Shown piece by piece: positions 42,367-54,608 of a DNA stretch of 64,000 nt. Within the stretch, counting starts at the first letter, position 1, and each line of letters starts with the position of its first letter. The stretch lies in NCBI GenBank assembly GCA_914767885.1, contig CAJZBQ010000046.1, positions 62,001 through 126,000 on the forward strand, given 5' to 3'. Source of the stretch: Blepharisma stoltei (taxonomy: Eukaryota; Ciliophora; Heterotrichea; Heterotrichida; Blepharismidae). Below the pieces are notes generated by a model, which was not told the origin of the DNA, made no database searches, and saw only the letters and a list, made by a program, of their open reading frames with translations. Both the position numbers and the translations under genes were made by a program.

Positions 42367-43734
42367 CTAACTAGGCGCTTTATCGCCCATAAGCAATCCT
42401 TTTATCTGTTCTTTTGAAAGTCCTTTGGTCTCGACCATATCAATTTTAAAATAAATAAAACTCAGCAAGCTAACTCCTGCAAAAAACCAAAAACTGCCAG
42501 CTAAAGTGATATATTTTATCATAAAAGGGGCAAAAAAGGTGACTAAAGTAAAGCAAAGCCAGTTTACACAGATGGAGACCCCACACAATTTATCGTTCAA
42601 AATTTCTCCGCTGTATAAAAAACAGATTGTACCAACTAGGGTAAAAAATAATTTATAGACCATCACCATTGTAACGACTCCTACCACCCAAGCTGAGCTA
42701 AGATCGCAGAAAATTCCTGCCAAAAGCAAAGAAAATCCCATGCCTAAGCATCCTATTTCGTATAACTTTTTTCTTCCTGACCTGTCTACGAGTTTCTGCA
42801 CTACAATGACAGAAAGAAATTCACAAACTCCTGTTAATAAGGTAAAAATCCTTGCAAGCATTGTGGAGTGAAATAAATCTTCAAAAATACTTGTGGAATA
42901 AAAGGCTACCATATCGACTCCTGTCATTTCTTGGGTGAAATTTACCATAACTCCTAGCCTTAATGCATGCCAGTATTTCCCTGTTTTTAGCATCTGCCTT
43001 AAAGATTGTCCTTTTTCTTCATTTATTTCGTCATTTTTCATTAGCCATGATGGGTTTGGATCTGAGTATAGGTTTATCCTAAGCAGCTCAGCATCGGATT
43101 CTCTATTTTGAGACTTTAATCAATAAGGTGTATCAAGTTTAAATACAAATAAAAACATAAAAAACTGGATTGAGCACATAATAATTTGAAATCCGAACAT
43201 AAACATTCAAAAATAATTCATAGGGTGCTTAGAATAGTTGTCTTCAGGCAATAGAAAACCGAAAGCATACGATACTACTAAGCCAATTGATAGCTGAAAT
43301 TCAGTAAGGGCTCCAATTTTTCCGCTCATTCGAGGCGGGGAAATTTCACTTAAATAAACTGGTGGGACTGTTGAAAAAAATCCAACAGCAATTCCGGATA
43401 GGAATCTCCCTATTGCAAATGTTGCGGTGTATGGGATTATTGTTATTAGTGCTGCTATAGCTCCAAGGATATCAGCGAACATCAATGCTTTTCGACGTCC
43501 GTATTTGTTTGCAGTGACTCCAGCATATACTGCACTCAGAAGAGCACCGACTGGGATTAATGCTGAGAATAAAGCTATGAAAAGGTCTTTGTTGTCGCCT
43601 CAGCCTAGAGTAGAAGACACATTTTCTTGACAAGTATTGAAAACACCTACGTTGTAGCCGAATAAAAACCCTCCAATGCTTGCATTTATACTCATAGCTC
43701 ATATGGCAATATTGTTATATTGTTTAATAAGCAT
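42367..43734 (-). CDS. MFS sugar transporter (GLUT/HXT family)
   Basis: The minus-strand ATG 43734 starts MLIKQYNNIAIWAMSINASI, with a UGA Trp, then GGFLFGYNVGVF, the family's TM1 motif. The sugar-transporter signature is present (RFLSGIAVGFFSTVPPVYLS plus EISPPRMSGKIGAL). TYWL-type DTPYWLKSQNRESDAE replaces the PESPRWL motif. After the loop, FTQEMTGVDMVAFYSTSIFE corresponds to the QQxxGxNxxxYYS motif, and VDRSGRKKLYEIG to the second MFS loop motif. Twelve hydrophobic segments are visible; about 455 aa. UGA Trp codons (five or more) remove the apparent stops. No IES. Confidence 0.92.
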
Positions 43735-44476
43735 TTTATATAATTATAGAGCTCAGAAGCCTTAAAATATTTTAATTATTAAGAGAAATCCGAAAATTTT
43801 TGCTTAGTTTGTAGTACAGTTGAAAATAAACAATGATTAGAATGATTTAGGCTTCAGTATATGGACTGGTGAATTTTTTATATAAGTTGCCAAAGATATT
43901 CCACATTTTTAATAATAAAATACAAAAATAAATATCCAAGTTTACTAGTAAATTTTCTTTGTTATTATTCTTTATATGAAAGATTAGCATCAATGATAAA
44001 TTATTAAGCTTCGACTTTATAGTGTTGCAAATATCAATTTCCAACATAATGGTGCTTTGGCACCAAAAGTTGGAATTTTCTTATCCTGAGTTTTTTGCAA
44101 AAAAGTTCAAATGGGTAAATATGCATCAGTGTTATTCCTTACGGTTATACCTATTAAAGTGAATATGAAGAGGATTGAAGCTTTTAGACGTGGAGAATAT
44201 GGAGACGGCACATGGAGGATTTATATAAATCTATGAAATATTCATTGAAATCAATTCCAAGAAATAGCTTGCTTTTCAGTTGAATATTATGATAAATTAA
44301 TAAGCAGAGACTGCACTTTTTGAAACTTAAAATTATCCCTTTTTATATATCATTATCATATTTATAGTCAAATAGCCTTTTTAATCTAAAATTAAGTAAA
44401 ACAAGCAGAAAAACTTGTGCTTGATAAGCCAATTTATGACATCTAATATGGAATTATGATATATTAAAGAATTGTT
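43735..44476. other. divergent intergenic region
   Basis: This lies between the transporter and the BEACH gene, AT-rich with stops in all frames. I see no repeat or conserved ORF. Confidence 0.45.
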
Positions 44477-47400
44477 ATGGCCTTTTCTACTAAGTCATTC
44501 ATAGCACGAAGAAGAACCCTCAAACTTCCAGAGCTTTCAGAGTCTGACGCTGCCTGGAGAGTTTTCAATTCCATGGACCCTAAGAATTTAGCTAATTTTC
44601 TTCCTATTGCCCGAGTATTTGATAGAGATTTGGCATCTCATGACTGTGAAGAATTTATTTGTCCAAAACAGCTTGTATCTGCATTAGTTTCAGCAATCTC
44701 TGAATGTATTTCGAATTGTTCCAAGCGACTTCAATCACAATGTATCATTTTCTCATATGAAAATCTTTTTATTATATAGAAGGCTGAGGCAATTTTCTAT
44801 TAAAATTTTTTTTATAAAAATCCATTTAATTTTATATAAAATCCTAATATAAAAATGATCCTAAAACCAATCACAAACCTCAAATGATACTCGAGCAAAT
44901 GACTGAAAAATCATCTTTCGTGAAACAATTGCCAATTTATCTCCTCTTATGAGAATCTTTCAGTACATTCTTCTGCGCAACGACGGGAGCATCAAAATCG
45001 ATAATGAAATTATGGAAGAAATGATCGTCTTTTTGCAGAGACTTAAAGCGTATTCTGATGATGCAGATTTAGAATTAAACAATATGATTTTAAGGCTTTA
45101 TTTTGCGTTTTCAGAAGTGATTTATTTGTATGCGGTTTGTAAGAGGAAAAAGCATGGAGATAGCGAAGCGAAATTGTTTAATAGGATTTATATCTTTTAA
45201 GTAGAAATAGTTATTTAAAATAATAGAAATGGATAAGCTTAAATCAGTCAAAAAGGAATACCAAACTTTTGAAACCTTACTTATGGAGCTAATTACGGAC
45301 CCACATCTACGATATTTTGCTTTAGAGCCTGCAGAGGCAGATGGGAGAGAACTTAAATATAGCAACAAATTTAAATTAGAGTCCCAATATGTTGATTTGG
45401 TCCTTTATCATATTTTTTCTTTAAATCAACTATGCAAGATGTCGCCTTCTTCGGCTGTGACTAATTCAGCTGCAGAAATTTTACCAAAAATCTTAGAATT
45501 TTTACTAACAATTGACGAATTCATAAAAATTCAAAATTCGCCCAAAACAGACCTTGCGATCCAAAAATCAATTGCAGTCCTCAGCTTTTTAAACTCCATC
45601 TGCAACTTGACAGCCAGACAAGAACAAGGGAATATTTTTTTGCGAAACCACAACGACAAGCTGAAAAGGATTTATTTTTACTGCGTTCATAACTATTTGA
45701 AATATTTTTACTCTTCTTCAGCTTCCCATTTTGATATAGAAGAAGGGCTTATAGGTCTTCTTTATAAGCTGCTTTTCGATGTTTTACCATCAAATATCAT
45801 AAATACAGATTTAGAAGGCCTCCCTGTGATTTTATTTTCAATTTTAGTACAAAAAGACATTTCAGACGAGCTAGTCCATCATCCTCCACAAATCCAAGCC
45901 TATACATTGCAATTTTTAGAAAAATACATATCAATGATAGGGAGAAAAAGAACTGAGTCAAAAAATTTTAATATGAAAGAATTTGGGCTGATTGGGTTGC
46001 TATTTTCTCAGCCGTTTTTTGAAATTGAACAGTCAAGAAACGACGATGATTTAGATTTTGCTTTTGTGGCAGCTGAAAGCTGGGAGCAGCTATGGAAATT
46101 TGTATCAGGGATTCCTATGCATTTATATCAATTCTATATGAATAATCAGCTTACTTTTGCAGAAAAAGCTTTATTTTTTTTATGAAAAATAGATAAAAAC
46201 TAGTAAACAGATTTCGTTTTTATTTATCAAAAAAATAGATTTAGTCTCCAATTCTATTGTCCATCAAATCAAAATTAACCATGAAGATTTTAGTTATTTA
46301 CTAAAAATGAACAGATGGATACAAGAACAATTCGAAATTAACCAAGATTTAACTGAATCCTGCTTACGAAATGGCCTAATTGAAGGCATTTTCAACGTAA
46401 TCATCAGCATAAAGCGCTCCAATGAAAATCTCGACCACTTAACTACATTTTTTATAATGATAAAAGCTATGCTTGAGCTCTATGACGTCTCACAATTCAC
46501 TGACACAGTCGCCCTGCTCAGCTTAATGATGCAAGAAAACCTTCTTTTTGACCCTCTGACGTCAGATTTATGCTTAATCTGTATAGCTCGCATTCTCAGA
46601 TACCAAAATAAATCCAGCTATCAAAAATTCCAAACAATTTTGAGAGAAGTCACAGACCTTTCTATCAATATAAACCTATTAAATGCAATGCAAGAAGCCT
46701 TAAAAGAGTCCTCCACAAAGCGGCACTGCCAAGAACGATTTGTAGCTGCTGGGGCTTTAAGTACTTTAAAAGACAAATTAACATGCCAATACACTAATTA
46801 CTCAAAGGATCAAATTATAGGACTCTGGGCAAGTGTACTTGAATGTGTAAGGTTTTTAATTGAGGACAACCCAACCTGCAAAAAACGGTTGCATTCATTT
46901 TTTCTGCATTTTTAAGAATAATTTTAGAAATTCATAGTAAAATTCCAATTTTTGGTAAAAAAATTAGGCATTTTGTCAAAAGTCTCCACCACAAAAAACA
47001 AATCCATAAATTTGATTTTAGTGCCATAGCGAATACTATAAGATCATCCTCATACGAAAGCTTAAAAAGTGATATTTATATGAAATCTATAGAATCACTG
47101 CTTTATATTCTGTTTGAGACTAATAACTTAGGCCAAAAAGAGCCTTTAAATGTAAAAACGCCTGAGGTAATTCCATTGATAATTGAGCTGCTTACAGATT
47201 CCAATAGTAATGAATTTTACAGTTATATAAAAAATTCAGTTGAAGACGAAATAAATGCAGCACATTTTGCGAGCAGAAGGACAACAGATTTATTGCTAGA
47301 CGCTTTATGTAAACACTGCTCACAGCATTTATTGGAGTTTATAGAGACCATGCTTTCCAAAGTAATTTGCCACCACATCACGCCTCAAGAGCTGAAAAAA

Positions 47401-50400
47401 ATAATTGATATTGCCAGAGCTACAGGCTATGACCATGAAAAGCAGCTAGTGCTCTACCGAGGGTTATCAGAGGCAATCCACTACTCATTTTGTGACATCG
47501 ACCACATAAAATTCGAAAAAACCCACAAAGGACTGTCCCCGACACGATTTTTTTGCTTTAGATACCCTAGAAGTTTTTTACGTTGCAGTAACAATGAAGA
47601 TTTTTCTTTTATTCCAAAAAAAGAATTTACGATTTTTACATGAATTTATACCTTTCCCTAATAATTTTCCTATGAAAATATAATATAATTTTGCCAATAA
47701 TTATCATTGTAAATAGGCTTATCCAGAAACTGATGATAACTGCTGCTTGATGGAATTTACTGATAGAAAAAATTGCAGCTTGGTTGTAAGTTTGGTAAAA
47801 AGAAATTTTACAAGTTTAAGTGTGGAGTATTTTGAAGGAAAAAGCGTTTACAAAGTGTGGAGCTCCAAACCTATCGCCATAAAACAATGGAACTTAATTG
47901 GGATCACGCTAAATAAAGTCGCGAAATTTATGAATACCTCAATTATGGGCTTTAAATGTGAAATAAATATTTTTGTTAACAATGAATTCAGTGAAAAAAC
48001 CTCAGAAGGCAGCGTTTGTCCTCCAAAGGAATCTTTAACTCAGCTTACCCTTGGCAACAATTCAGACCTTAGAGCGCCATTTTATGGTCGTATGACTTCT
48101 ATATATGTCGGTAATAAATCTTTTCTGGCCCATCATTATGTCCAAATCTATGAGTATTCTTTTCAATATGCCTTGGACTACTGCCCATTTTCAATATCTA
48201 CTTCTGAATCCCTCAACTCAAATAAAACAATCCTAAAAGAAATTTGGAATTCCTTTATTTTCCAATGAAATCCCCGCAGCCATGCTCCAGAATGCTCAGT
48301 TGACAAGCTTGATATAAAAGACGAATGCGAAAGATTTAACGGAGTCACAGTGCTAGAAGCAATAGCGGCTAATGGAGGGCTAAAAATATTAATGCCATTA
48401 ATAAAAGAAGGCTTTGAGGCAGGAATGGACAATTCAGCAATTTTATTGATAAATATTATAGGAGAAATCTGCCAGGCACAGTCATTGGAAAGTATTATAA
48501 GCAGTGAATTTTTTGATTTATTAGGCCTTATTTTGGAAGAATCGGTAAGAGAGCCTAGCGTGGACTACTTAGAGGCAGCTAAAAATATCATAGCAAAGCT
48601 CAGCTGAAATGAAGAATACCAAGCCCAGGCTTTTAAAAGCTTGATTTTTAATAAAAAAATATGGTGGGTTGATTTATCCCCTGATCTTCAAGACAATTAT
48701 TTAGGGACCCTTTCTTTATATGTCCAGAAATACTTTAAAGCCAATTTTAATGACTTATATTATATATACACCCATTTGAGCTATTTTAAAGGAAAATCAG
48801 AAAAATTTTTGGACTCTTTTATAGTGATTTTAGAAAATATTTTACCGAGGGAAATTGACTATCAAAATATTGAAGCTTTGTCATCAATTTTATTTAGGAT
48901 TTTAGACCAAAAAAGCAATGAAAAGCTATTTTCTTTATTTTTAGATTTTTATAATAAGCATTTGAAAATTCCTAGAGAGCCTGCTATAGAAATCAGCATA
49001 ATGATACTGCATTTAATGTGTGGGGAGCCTGTATCTGAATTTGTCTCAAATATTGAGACTATTTTGGCCCAATCTCTTCCTGATAGTTTAATACCTACAA
49101 GTGTAGGAGAAGCTCCTAATGCTAAAGGAGAATAGAATGATGACGTTGACGGAAGATGGACTCCGAGACACACTCCCTATGGAACAGGATCAATCTCGAT
49201 GAAGCTAAAAATAGTGCCGATGCCTATTTTAAAGAAGCCTTCGGGGTTGGGGATGCCTGCTGAATAGGAAGTTTGCCTTTCCCTAAGGTTTTCCCTGTTC
49301 CTCCTGCCAGATGGGCTAGACAGGTCTTACCTCCCACTTAGTCTTTGCTTATTATAATAGCAAGCAAGAGGTCACTCTAACCTAGGGAGCTAATCCTTAG
49401 GTTAGATGGGTTTACGCCAGATAAGCAGCTAGTGGTCTATCTGCTTATAGCCTTATAATACTCAATTTAATGCCCAAGGAATGGCTTTTCTTGATTACAT
49501 ATCAAAAAAAGACCAAGAGCTAAACGACCAAAAATTAGAAGAGCAAAATAAAGAAAAATTTAAAATTCTGCTGCGGAACCGCTATGAGCAATTTTTAAAA
49601 TATCACAAAAAGACTAACAACGTTTTACAAGGCAGCTATTTCGGAAAAATCAAACTACGCGCAGTTTTAGACAAATCTGGGAGGATGCCTTTTACTGAGC
49701 ACAGCTTAAAGCATGATCAATCTCAACAAAGAGACTCTTCATTAATGATCCCTCGCCCTTCCCAAGACCTCGGCAGACTTTCTCTAATTACTTCAGGCCC
49801 AGAAGAATCCACCCCCAGAAACCGTTGCAATTCTGTCTTTGATAACGAAACTGAAATTTCTGACGAAAACCCCATCAACACCTTAGAGCCTACACAAACA
49901 GTCAAACTTGAATGTGAAAGAATAAAAATCAGCGAAAGCATCTACGGGTCCCTCGAAATTTCTCAAAATTATTTATTATATATAAGTGAAGGCAAAAAAA
50001 AACCGACCTCTGACGACTATTTTGGAAGCGCTTTATTGTTCACACAAGTTCAAAGAGAATGCAAAAAAATATGGGAAACTGAAGAAATTTCTGAAGTTTT
50101 TGTAAGGCGGTTTATTCACCAACATAGGGCTATTGAGATATTTTTAGAGAGTGGGAAATCAGTGTATTTTAATTTTTTTAAAAAAGAGGACTGTGATTTG
50201 GCTATTTCCACGATGAAAAGTTGGATAAAGCAAGGTGTGGTTATTATTGATGAAAACCAGAGGCAGAAAAAGCTGAAGGAATACACAAAACAATGGAAGT
50301 TTGGGAAGCTCACCAATATGGAGTATTTATTGGTTTTGAATAAATTCGCAAGTCGGTCTTTTAATGATATGAGCCAATATCCTATATTTCCTTGGGTACT

Positions 50401-53095
50401 CAATAATTACTCCTCAAAAACGCTGAATTTTGAAGACGAAAGCATGTATAGAGATTTTACTTATCCAATAGGTGCCCAAACTGAAGCGAATAGAATCGAA
50501 GTCAATAAAAAATACAATATGTGGAAAGACGAAGACGTCAAGCCTTTCCATTATGGCTCTCATTATTCCTGTGGAGGGGTTGTGCTGCATTATTTAGTCA
50601 GGCTTTATCCATTTACCTTGCAAGCTCAAAATTTGCAGGGAGGAAAATTTGATATCCCTGATAGGCTATTTTACTCAATACAAGCAGCCTGGGAGTCAGG
50701 CCAAGGCACCAGTGGGGATATAAAAGAACTGGTCCCTGAGCTTTTTTATTTACCTGAAGTATTCATCAATAAAAATAAAGAAAATTTTGGCATAAGACAA
50801 GGACCTGAAGCAGTCCCTGTCAATGATGTAGAGCTGCCTGCGTGGGCTAAAAATCCATTAGATTTCATTAGAAAGCACCAGCTTGCTTTAGAGTCTTCTT
50901 ATGTCAGTAAAAACTTGCCTAATTGGATTGATTTAATTTTTGGTGAGAAACAAAAAGGCCCAAAAGCTGTGGCAGCCTATAATACATTTTGCTCAATTAC
51001 TTATGAAGAAACTTTACAAAAGTTATTAGAAAGAAAATCTGAAGAAGATATATATCTTTTTAATATAGAAAAATAAATTTTTAATAGCTAAATATTTATA
51101 ATAAAAATTATTTGTATAAGGCATAGGATATTTACAAGGAATTGTTGAGCAGGTAGTCCACTTTGGCCAAGTCCCAATCCAGCTGTTTGGTAGCCCACAT
51201 CCACAAAAAGACGAAAAATCAAAATCTTTGAGCATTTTTGATAAAACAAAGATAAATGGCTGGGAAGGCAGCGAGGTAAGAGGAATCGAGCTTAAAGGGA
51301 CGATTCATGCGACTTTCTGCACTACAGACTCTTTAATTGCTATAAAAGGCTTTGGAAATCGTCTTGGCTTTGTGAAGCTAAAAATGAGAAAAGATCCAGA
51401 AGACTTAAAAATTGATTTTAACAGTTATAAAGACGTAGTGTTAGAAGGGACTTCAAATTTGCAGCTTTCTAACTGGGAAGAAGGTGCCCAGTGGAAATAT
51501 ACATTTTCAGCAGCATTAGAAACCAAAGTGATCCTTGAAAAAGGCCCTCAACAGTACTGTTTATGGAATGATGAGTTTATTGTATCAGGATTTCACATAG
51601 ACAAAAGCTCCATTGGATAATTAATTATGGTAGTTTTTTTCACTTTTTTATATGAAAAAATTACAATCATTATTTTATAGGAAAATATTATCCTCAAGAT
51701 ATTATAATTATCCCATAGACAACTCCTTCAAAATACACAACCTCAAAGGGAAAATTGTCCTTTCCGTTCACCATCACGCTGGACTTGTCACTTGTGTAGC
51801 TTCCTCTACATCATTGATTTTCTCAGGCTCATTAGACACTTCAATAGTATCCTGGAGCTCCTTAGACCAACGAAACGACAAAATAAAGCCATATAATATA
51901 TACTTAGGCCACACAGAAGCAATTAGACAACTTGCGACCTCAAATAACTACCAAATCCTCATTTCCTTATCAAATAACGGCACAATCTTAATCCACGATA
52001 CCCGCTCTGCCGAATGCTTTAGAAAACTGACAGAAGCCAGTGAAAATCCATGTAAATTTATATCATTCAGCAACTTTGGAATTCTTGCCTGCTATTTTCC
52101 TAATGATATGATAAATTTCTACACAGTGAATGGAGAAGAAATGATAAAGCCAATAAAAACTGACAAACAAATATTTTGTGGTGCATGATTTCTGGATTTT
52201 TTATATGGGAATTTGCTAGCATTTTTTGATTTTCGCAAGTAATTTTTCTTTAATTGACACTGAGTATGTAAATTAGTTAAAAAGTGCAGAAAAATAAAAA
52301 TTTGCCATATTTTGTATGCAGTTTATTAAATCTTAATTTATTAAAAGACAGAATCTCGCCTTAATTTTATGTAATCGCCGAGGATCTCTGATGCGAGAGC
52401 TTCGTCAAGGGATGGCATTGCATCTTCCTTGCCTTCGGCTTCTGAGTTGAGTGGGCATCTTCGGATTGTTTGTCCTTGCTTGAGACTGTTGGGTGGGGAA
52501 CCCATTAAAAATCCCAAAAATTGGAATTTCTGGTCTCTTAGGCAAAAGGGAAAACACGTAGCCTAGGGCGTAACTCCTAGTTTCGCACTAGTGAACTGCC
52601 CGATTGGTCTAGGCATTGCGCTTATATACTGCTGTGGGGCCCCTTCCCTTTGAGGTAAAATCCATTCTTGAAAGAGGACTTGGGCTAAGCTCTGAAACAT
52701 CAAAATTGTTTGCCTAACATTTCTGTTCATTTCTAAAATAGCAAAACTTTGCTGAATATAATTAAATATGTGCTCGAAGGAGCCGACTGCGAAGTGCTAA
52801 AACTCCATATTTAATTATGCAGTTTAGCAAGTCAGGTGATGAACTCTTGGTAGGTGGAAATGATTTTATGGGGTATTACGATATATATAAAGAAAGCGAA
52901 GAGGATGAAGATAATAGTAAAGGTGTTTTTAGGGTTATGGCTGTACCTGTGGTGTCAGCAAGCTATCCAAAAGATCAAGATTTTATTGTGTGTGGGCAAA
53001 ATTCAGAGGAAAAATCAAATATTATGGCGATTGAAATTTATGCAAAAGAAGTAAGGAAAAAAGGAGTTGTTGGGTTCGCGTCGTCTTTAGTTTAA
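44477..53095 (+). CDS. BEACH-WD40 protein (neurobeachin/LRBA/LYST family), cut by about ten IESs
   Basis: BEACH proteins act in membrane trafficking. The pieces read in order: N-terminal helical armadillo-like region (44477-47640); a concanavalin-like lectin domain (FTIFTWIYTFPYPETDDNCC ... YNGR-like FYGRMTSIYVG, 47620-48130); more helical repeats to 49118; a PH-like domain (GSLEISQNYLLYISEGK); and the BEACH domain 50280-51060 with KQWKFGKLTNMEYLLVLNKF, FPWVLNNY, YPIGAQTE, HYGSHYSCGGVVLHYLVR and PELFYLPEVF. VHFGQVPIQLFGSPHP and WD repeats follow, ending SSLV-TAA at 53095. Apparent ORF breaks are either UGA Trp or IESs whose TA-TA removal restores the frame. About 2,400 aa after editing. The ATG at 44477 is the first in frame. 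Confidence 0.9.
44745..44889. other. IES 1 of BEACH gene
   Basis: Joining TA 44743-44 to TA 44888-89 gives QSQCTRANDWKIIFRETIAN (W by UGA) in frame. The protein region is poorly conserved, so the ends are approximate. Confidence 0.55.
45163..45235. other. IES 2 of BEACH gene (ends approximate)
   Basis: GATA at both ends (45159-45162, 45232-45235) gives KKHGDKLKSVKKEYQ in frame, 73 bp removed. Confidence 0.5.
46174..46237. other. IES 3 of BEACH gene, 64 bp
   Basis: TA 46172-73 and 46236-37 are in the same phase; excision joins TFAEKAL to DLVSNSIVHQIKI. The insert is AT-rich with stops in all three frames. Confidence 0.7.
46850..46914. other. IES 4 of BEACH gene, 65 bp
   Basis: Flanked by TAAG on both sides. 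Excision gives LECVRIILEIHSKIPIFGKK, continuing into the open frame that carries no ATG before 47080. Confidence 0.75.
47661..47721. other. IES 5 of BEACH gene, 61 bp
   Basis: TA 47659-60 joins TA 47720-21 to give FTWIYTFPYPETDDNC, restoring the first strand of the lectin-like domain. Confidence 0.75.
49119..49469. other. IES 6 of BEACH gene, SINE-like repeat B
   Basis: Imperfect direct repeats TAATGCTAAAGGA (49117) and TAATGCCCAAGGA (49468) flank 351 bp. Excision gives TSVGEAPNAQGMAFLDYISK in frame. The contents match, inverted, the insert at 28696-29006. The AGGTTAGA inverted pair at 49375-49420 forms a small hairpin. Confidence 0.8.
51055..51130. other. IES 7 of BEACH gene, 76 bp
   Basis: TA 51053-54 to TA 51129-30 gives SEEDIYLQGIVEQVVHFGQV, exactly the end of the BEACH domain in the family. 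Confidence 0.88.
51620..51710. other. IES 8 of BEACH gene, 85-91 bp
   Basis: TA 51618-19 is in phase with TA 51703-04 and 51709-10, giving KSSIGYPIDNSFKIHN or a form two residues longer. Confidence 0.75.
52242..52809. other. IES 9 of BEACH gene, holding SINE-like repeat A copy 2
   Basis: Joining TA 52240-41 to TA 52808-09 gives FFDFRKYLIMQFSKSGDELL in frame, a good WD-repeat junction. Alternatively a 501-bp unit lies between 10-bp repeats ATGCAGTTTA (52316-52325, 52817-52826) and a separate small IES lies before it. Confidence 0.65.
52360..52815 (+). mobile_element. SINE-like repeat A, copy 2
   Basis: Homologous to 31945-32460 over its whole length at clearly reduced identity. Shared motifs include GCCGAGGATC, GAGTTGAGTGGGCA, GATTGGTCTAGGCATT and GGACTTGGGCTAA. 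It ends with the same ATATAATTAAATATG ... CATATTTAATTAT hairpin. The flank carries ATGCAGTTTA on both sides, resembling a target-site duplication. Confidence 0.8.
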
Positions 53096-53453
53096 TTTGA
53101 AAGGGAGACATTCTAATGATAAAAATTATACCTATATACAATGAAAAATCCCAGCTGGCTATTCGTTTTACTACTATTTACTATATAAATATAGGATAAT
53201 GCAGCCAGTAGGAATGGCATTTTCTCTATAAATAGGTATAATTTATTTGTGGTAAAATTATGAAAAATTCAACAGGATTGATTGAGCTATATAGAAAATT
53301 AATTTTACTTTCTAGTCTAATTTCTAAATGATGGAAAATTCTATGATAAAAGTTTAAATTAAATCAATTATTCTTATTAGTCATCAGGAGGCATCCCATA
53401 TAAAACACAAGCTGCTGAGTATCTATACTAAATCAATAAAATAACGTATTTTT

Positions 53454-53879
53454 CTATTTATTTATTATTATAAATCCATTCATTTTTACCAGTATACTAT
53501 ATTTCACTTTTTTCTTAGGTTTTGGCTCCTCGTTCTTTTTTGGCAAAAATGCCCCAGTCGGGCCGCGCTCTCTTTTGCATGCGTGCTTATGTCGAGATTC
53601 ATGCTTATACGGCTTTTTAGGCTTTGTAGCTGAGTTTTCTTGCTGTCGGGTTTTCGCTACTCTTCGTTTCAGTATCCTTTCGTATTGCCTCGCATTTACA
53701 AAAACTGGCTCCTCTTCAAGCATATTGGTGGGAAGCATGCACTTCATGGGAGCTAAGGAATCTAACAGAAAAGGAGATTCTGAAAGAGTCTGTAAGGCGG
53801 GAGGTTGCTGTTCTTGGCACATCTTTGTAAAATGAGGGTAAGTTGGCATATGATTTCGAGCTGAATTCTGATTGGCCAT
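53454..53879 (-). CDS. NF-YA (HAP2) subunit of the CCAAT-binding factor
   Basis: NF-YA binds CCAAT boxes with the histone-fold pair NF-YB/NF-YC. The minus-strand ATG 53879 begins MANQNSARNHMPTYPHFTKM. The conserved core starts EEPVFVNARQYERILKRRVA (NF-YB/C interaction helix); after a short linker comes the DNA-binding part YKHESRHKHACKRERGPTGA plus FLPKK. The RxxHA motif and the GxGG/GPTG loop are kept. 141 aa, shorter than animal forms as the Gln-rich N-terminus is absent. No intron or IES. Confidence 0.92.
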   Translation of the reverse strand: MANQNSARNHMPTYPHFTKMCQEQQPPALQTLSESPFLLDSLAPMKCMLPTNMLEEEPVFVNARQYERILKRRVAKTRQQENSATKPKKPYKHESRHKHACKRERGPTGAFLPKKNEEPKPKKKVKYSILVKMNGFIIINK

Positions 53880-54608
53880 TTTGCTGTGATAAATTTTGTA
53901 AGTGAATTCAGCTAATTTGTGATGAGAAGTTTTGTGAGAGGGTTTTAGGGGAATAAAAGAAGATGAAGTTTTGGGAGGGAGGGGATGATAGGATATATTT
54001 TTGGGGAAGAGATGGAGATTTGTTATGAATAAAACAATTTATGCTCATTAAAATCCTTATTTTTGGTTTATTATGCTAAATAAAATGATGTTTGTGTCAG
54101 TTTAAGGCACAGAATCTTTTTATATAGTTTTTGATTAAGTTGCACTTGATTTGGTGTTTTATTGTATTTTTTACTCAAAATGGTTTAATTTTGATATTAA
54201 TGGCATAAGTAATACTGGTATTTTAGATATTTTGATTTACAAGATTACTTAAATTAACTAATTCTTGTAATTCTCTATGCCTTACATGTGAGAACGGCCT
54301 TCGTTCTTTGTCTGAATCACTGTATAGTATTTCTGTTAACCAAAACTCTCAGAGAATCAAGGATTCCCTTCACTAATCCCTAATAAGGAAACAACCCCTT
54401 ACCAGGTCTCGCCATTTTAAATCGTAAGATTTTTTATTTTTCAATTCTCGAATTTCTTAATTTATTTTAATAAATATTTTTTCACAACTTTAACTGGCAA
54501 TTTAACTAATTTTTAGCCAAAAACGCCATCTCATCCAAATATTTGCATTAGTTGAAAATTCCTTAGGTGAATTTGGTACATTTTTCTGGACCTAAATAAA
54601 TAATTAAT
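53880..54608. other. divergent intergenic region
   Basis: AT-rich; no ORF or repeat recognised. It includes the promoters of NF-YA (minus) and the C2 protein (plus). Confidence 0.45.

Noticed and set aside
46174-46237. Reading the BEACH breaks as conventional introns
   Set aside because: The inserts lack GT...AG ends, but have TA on both sides in matching codon phase.
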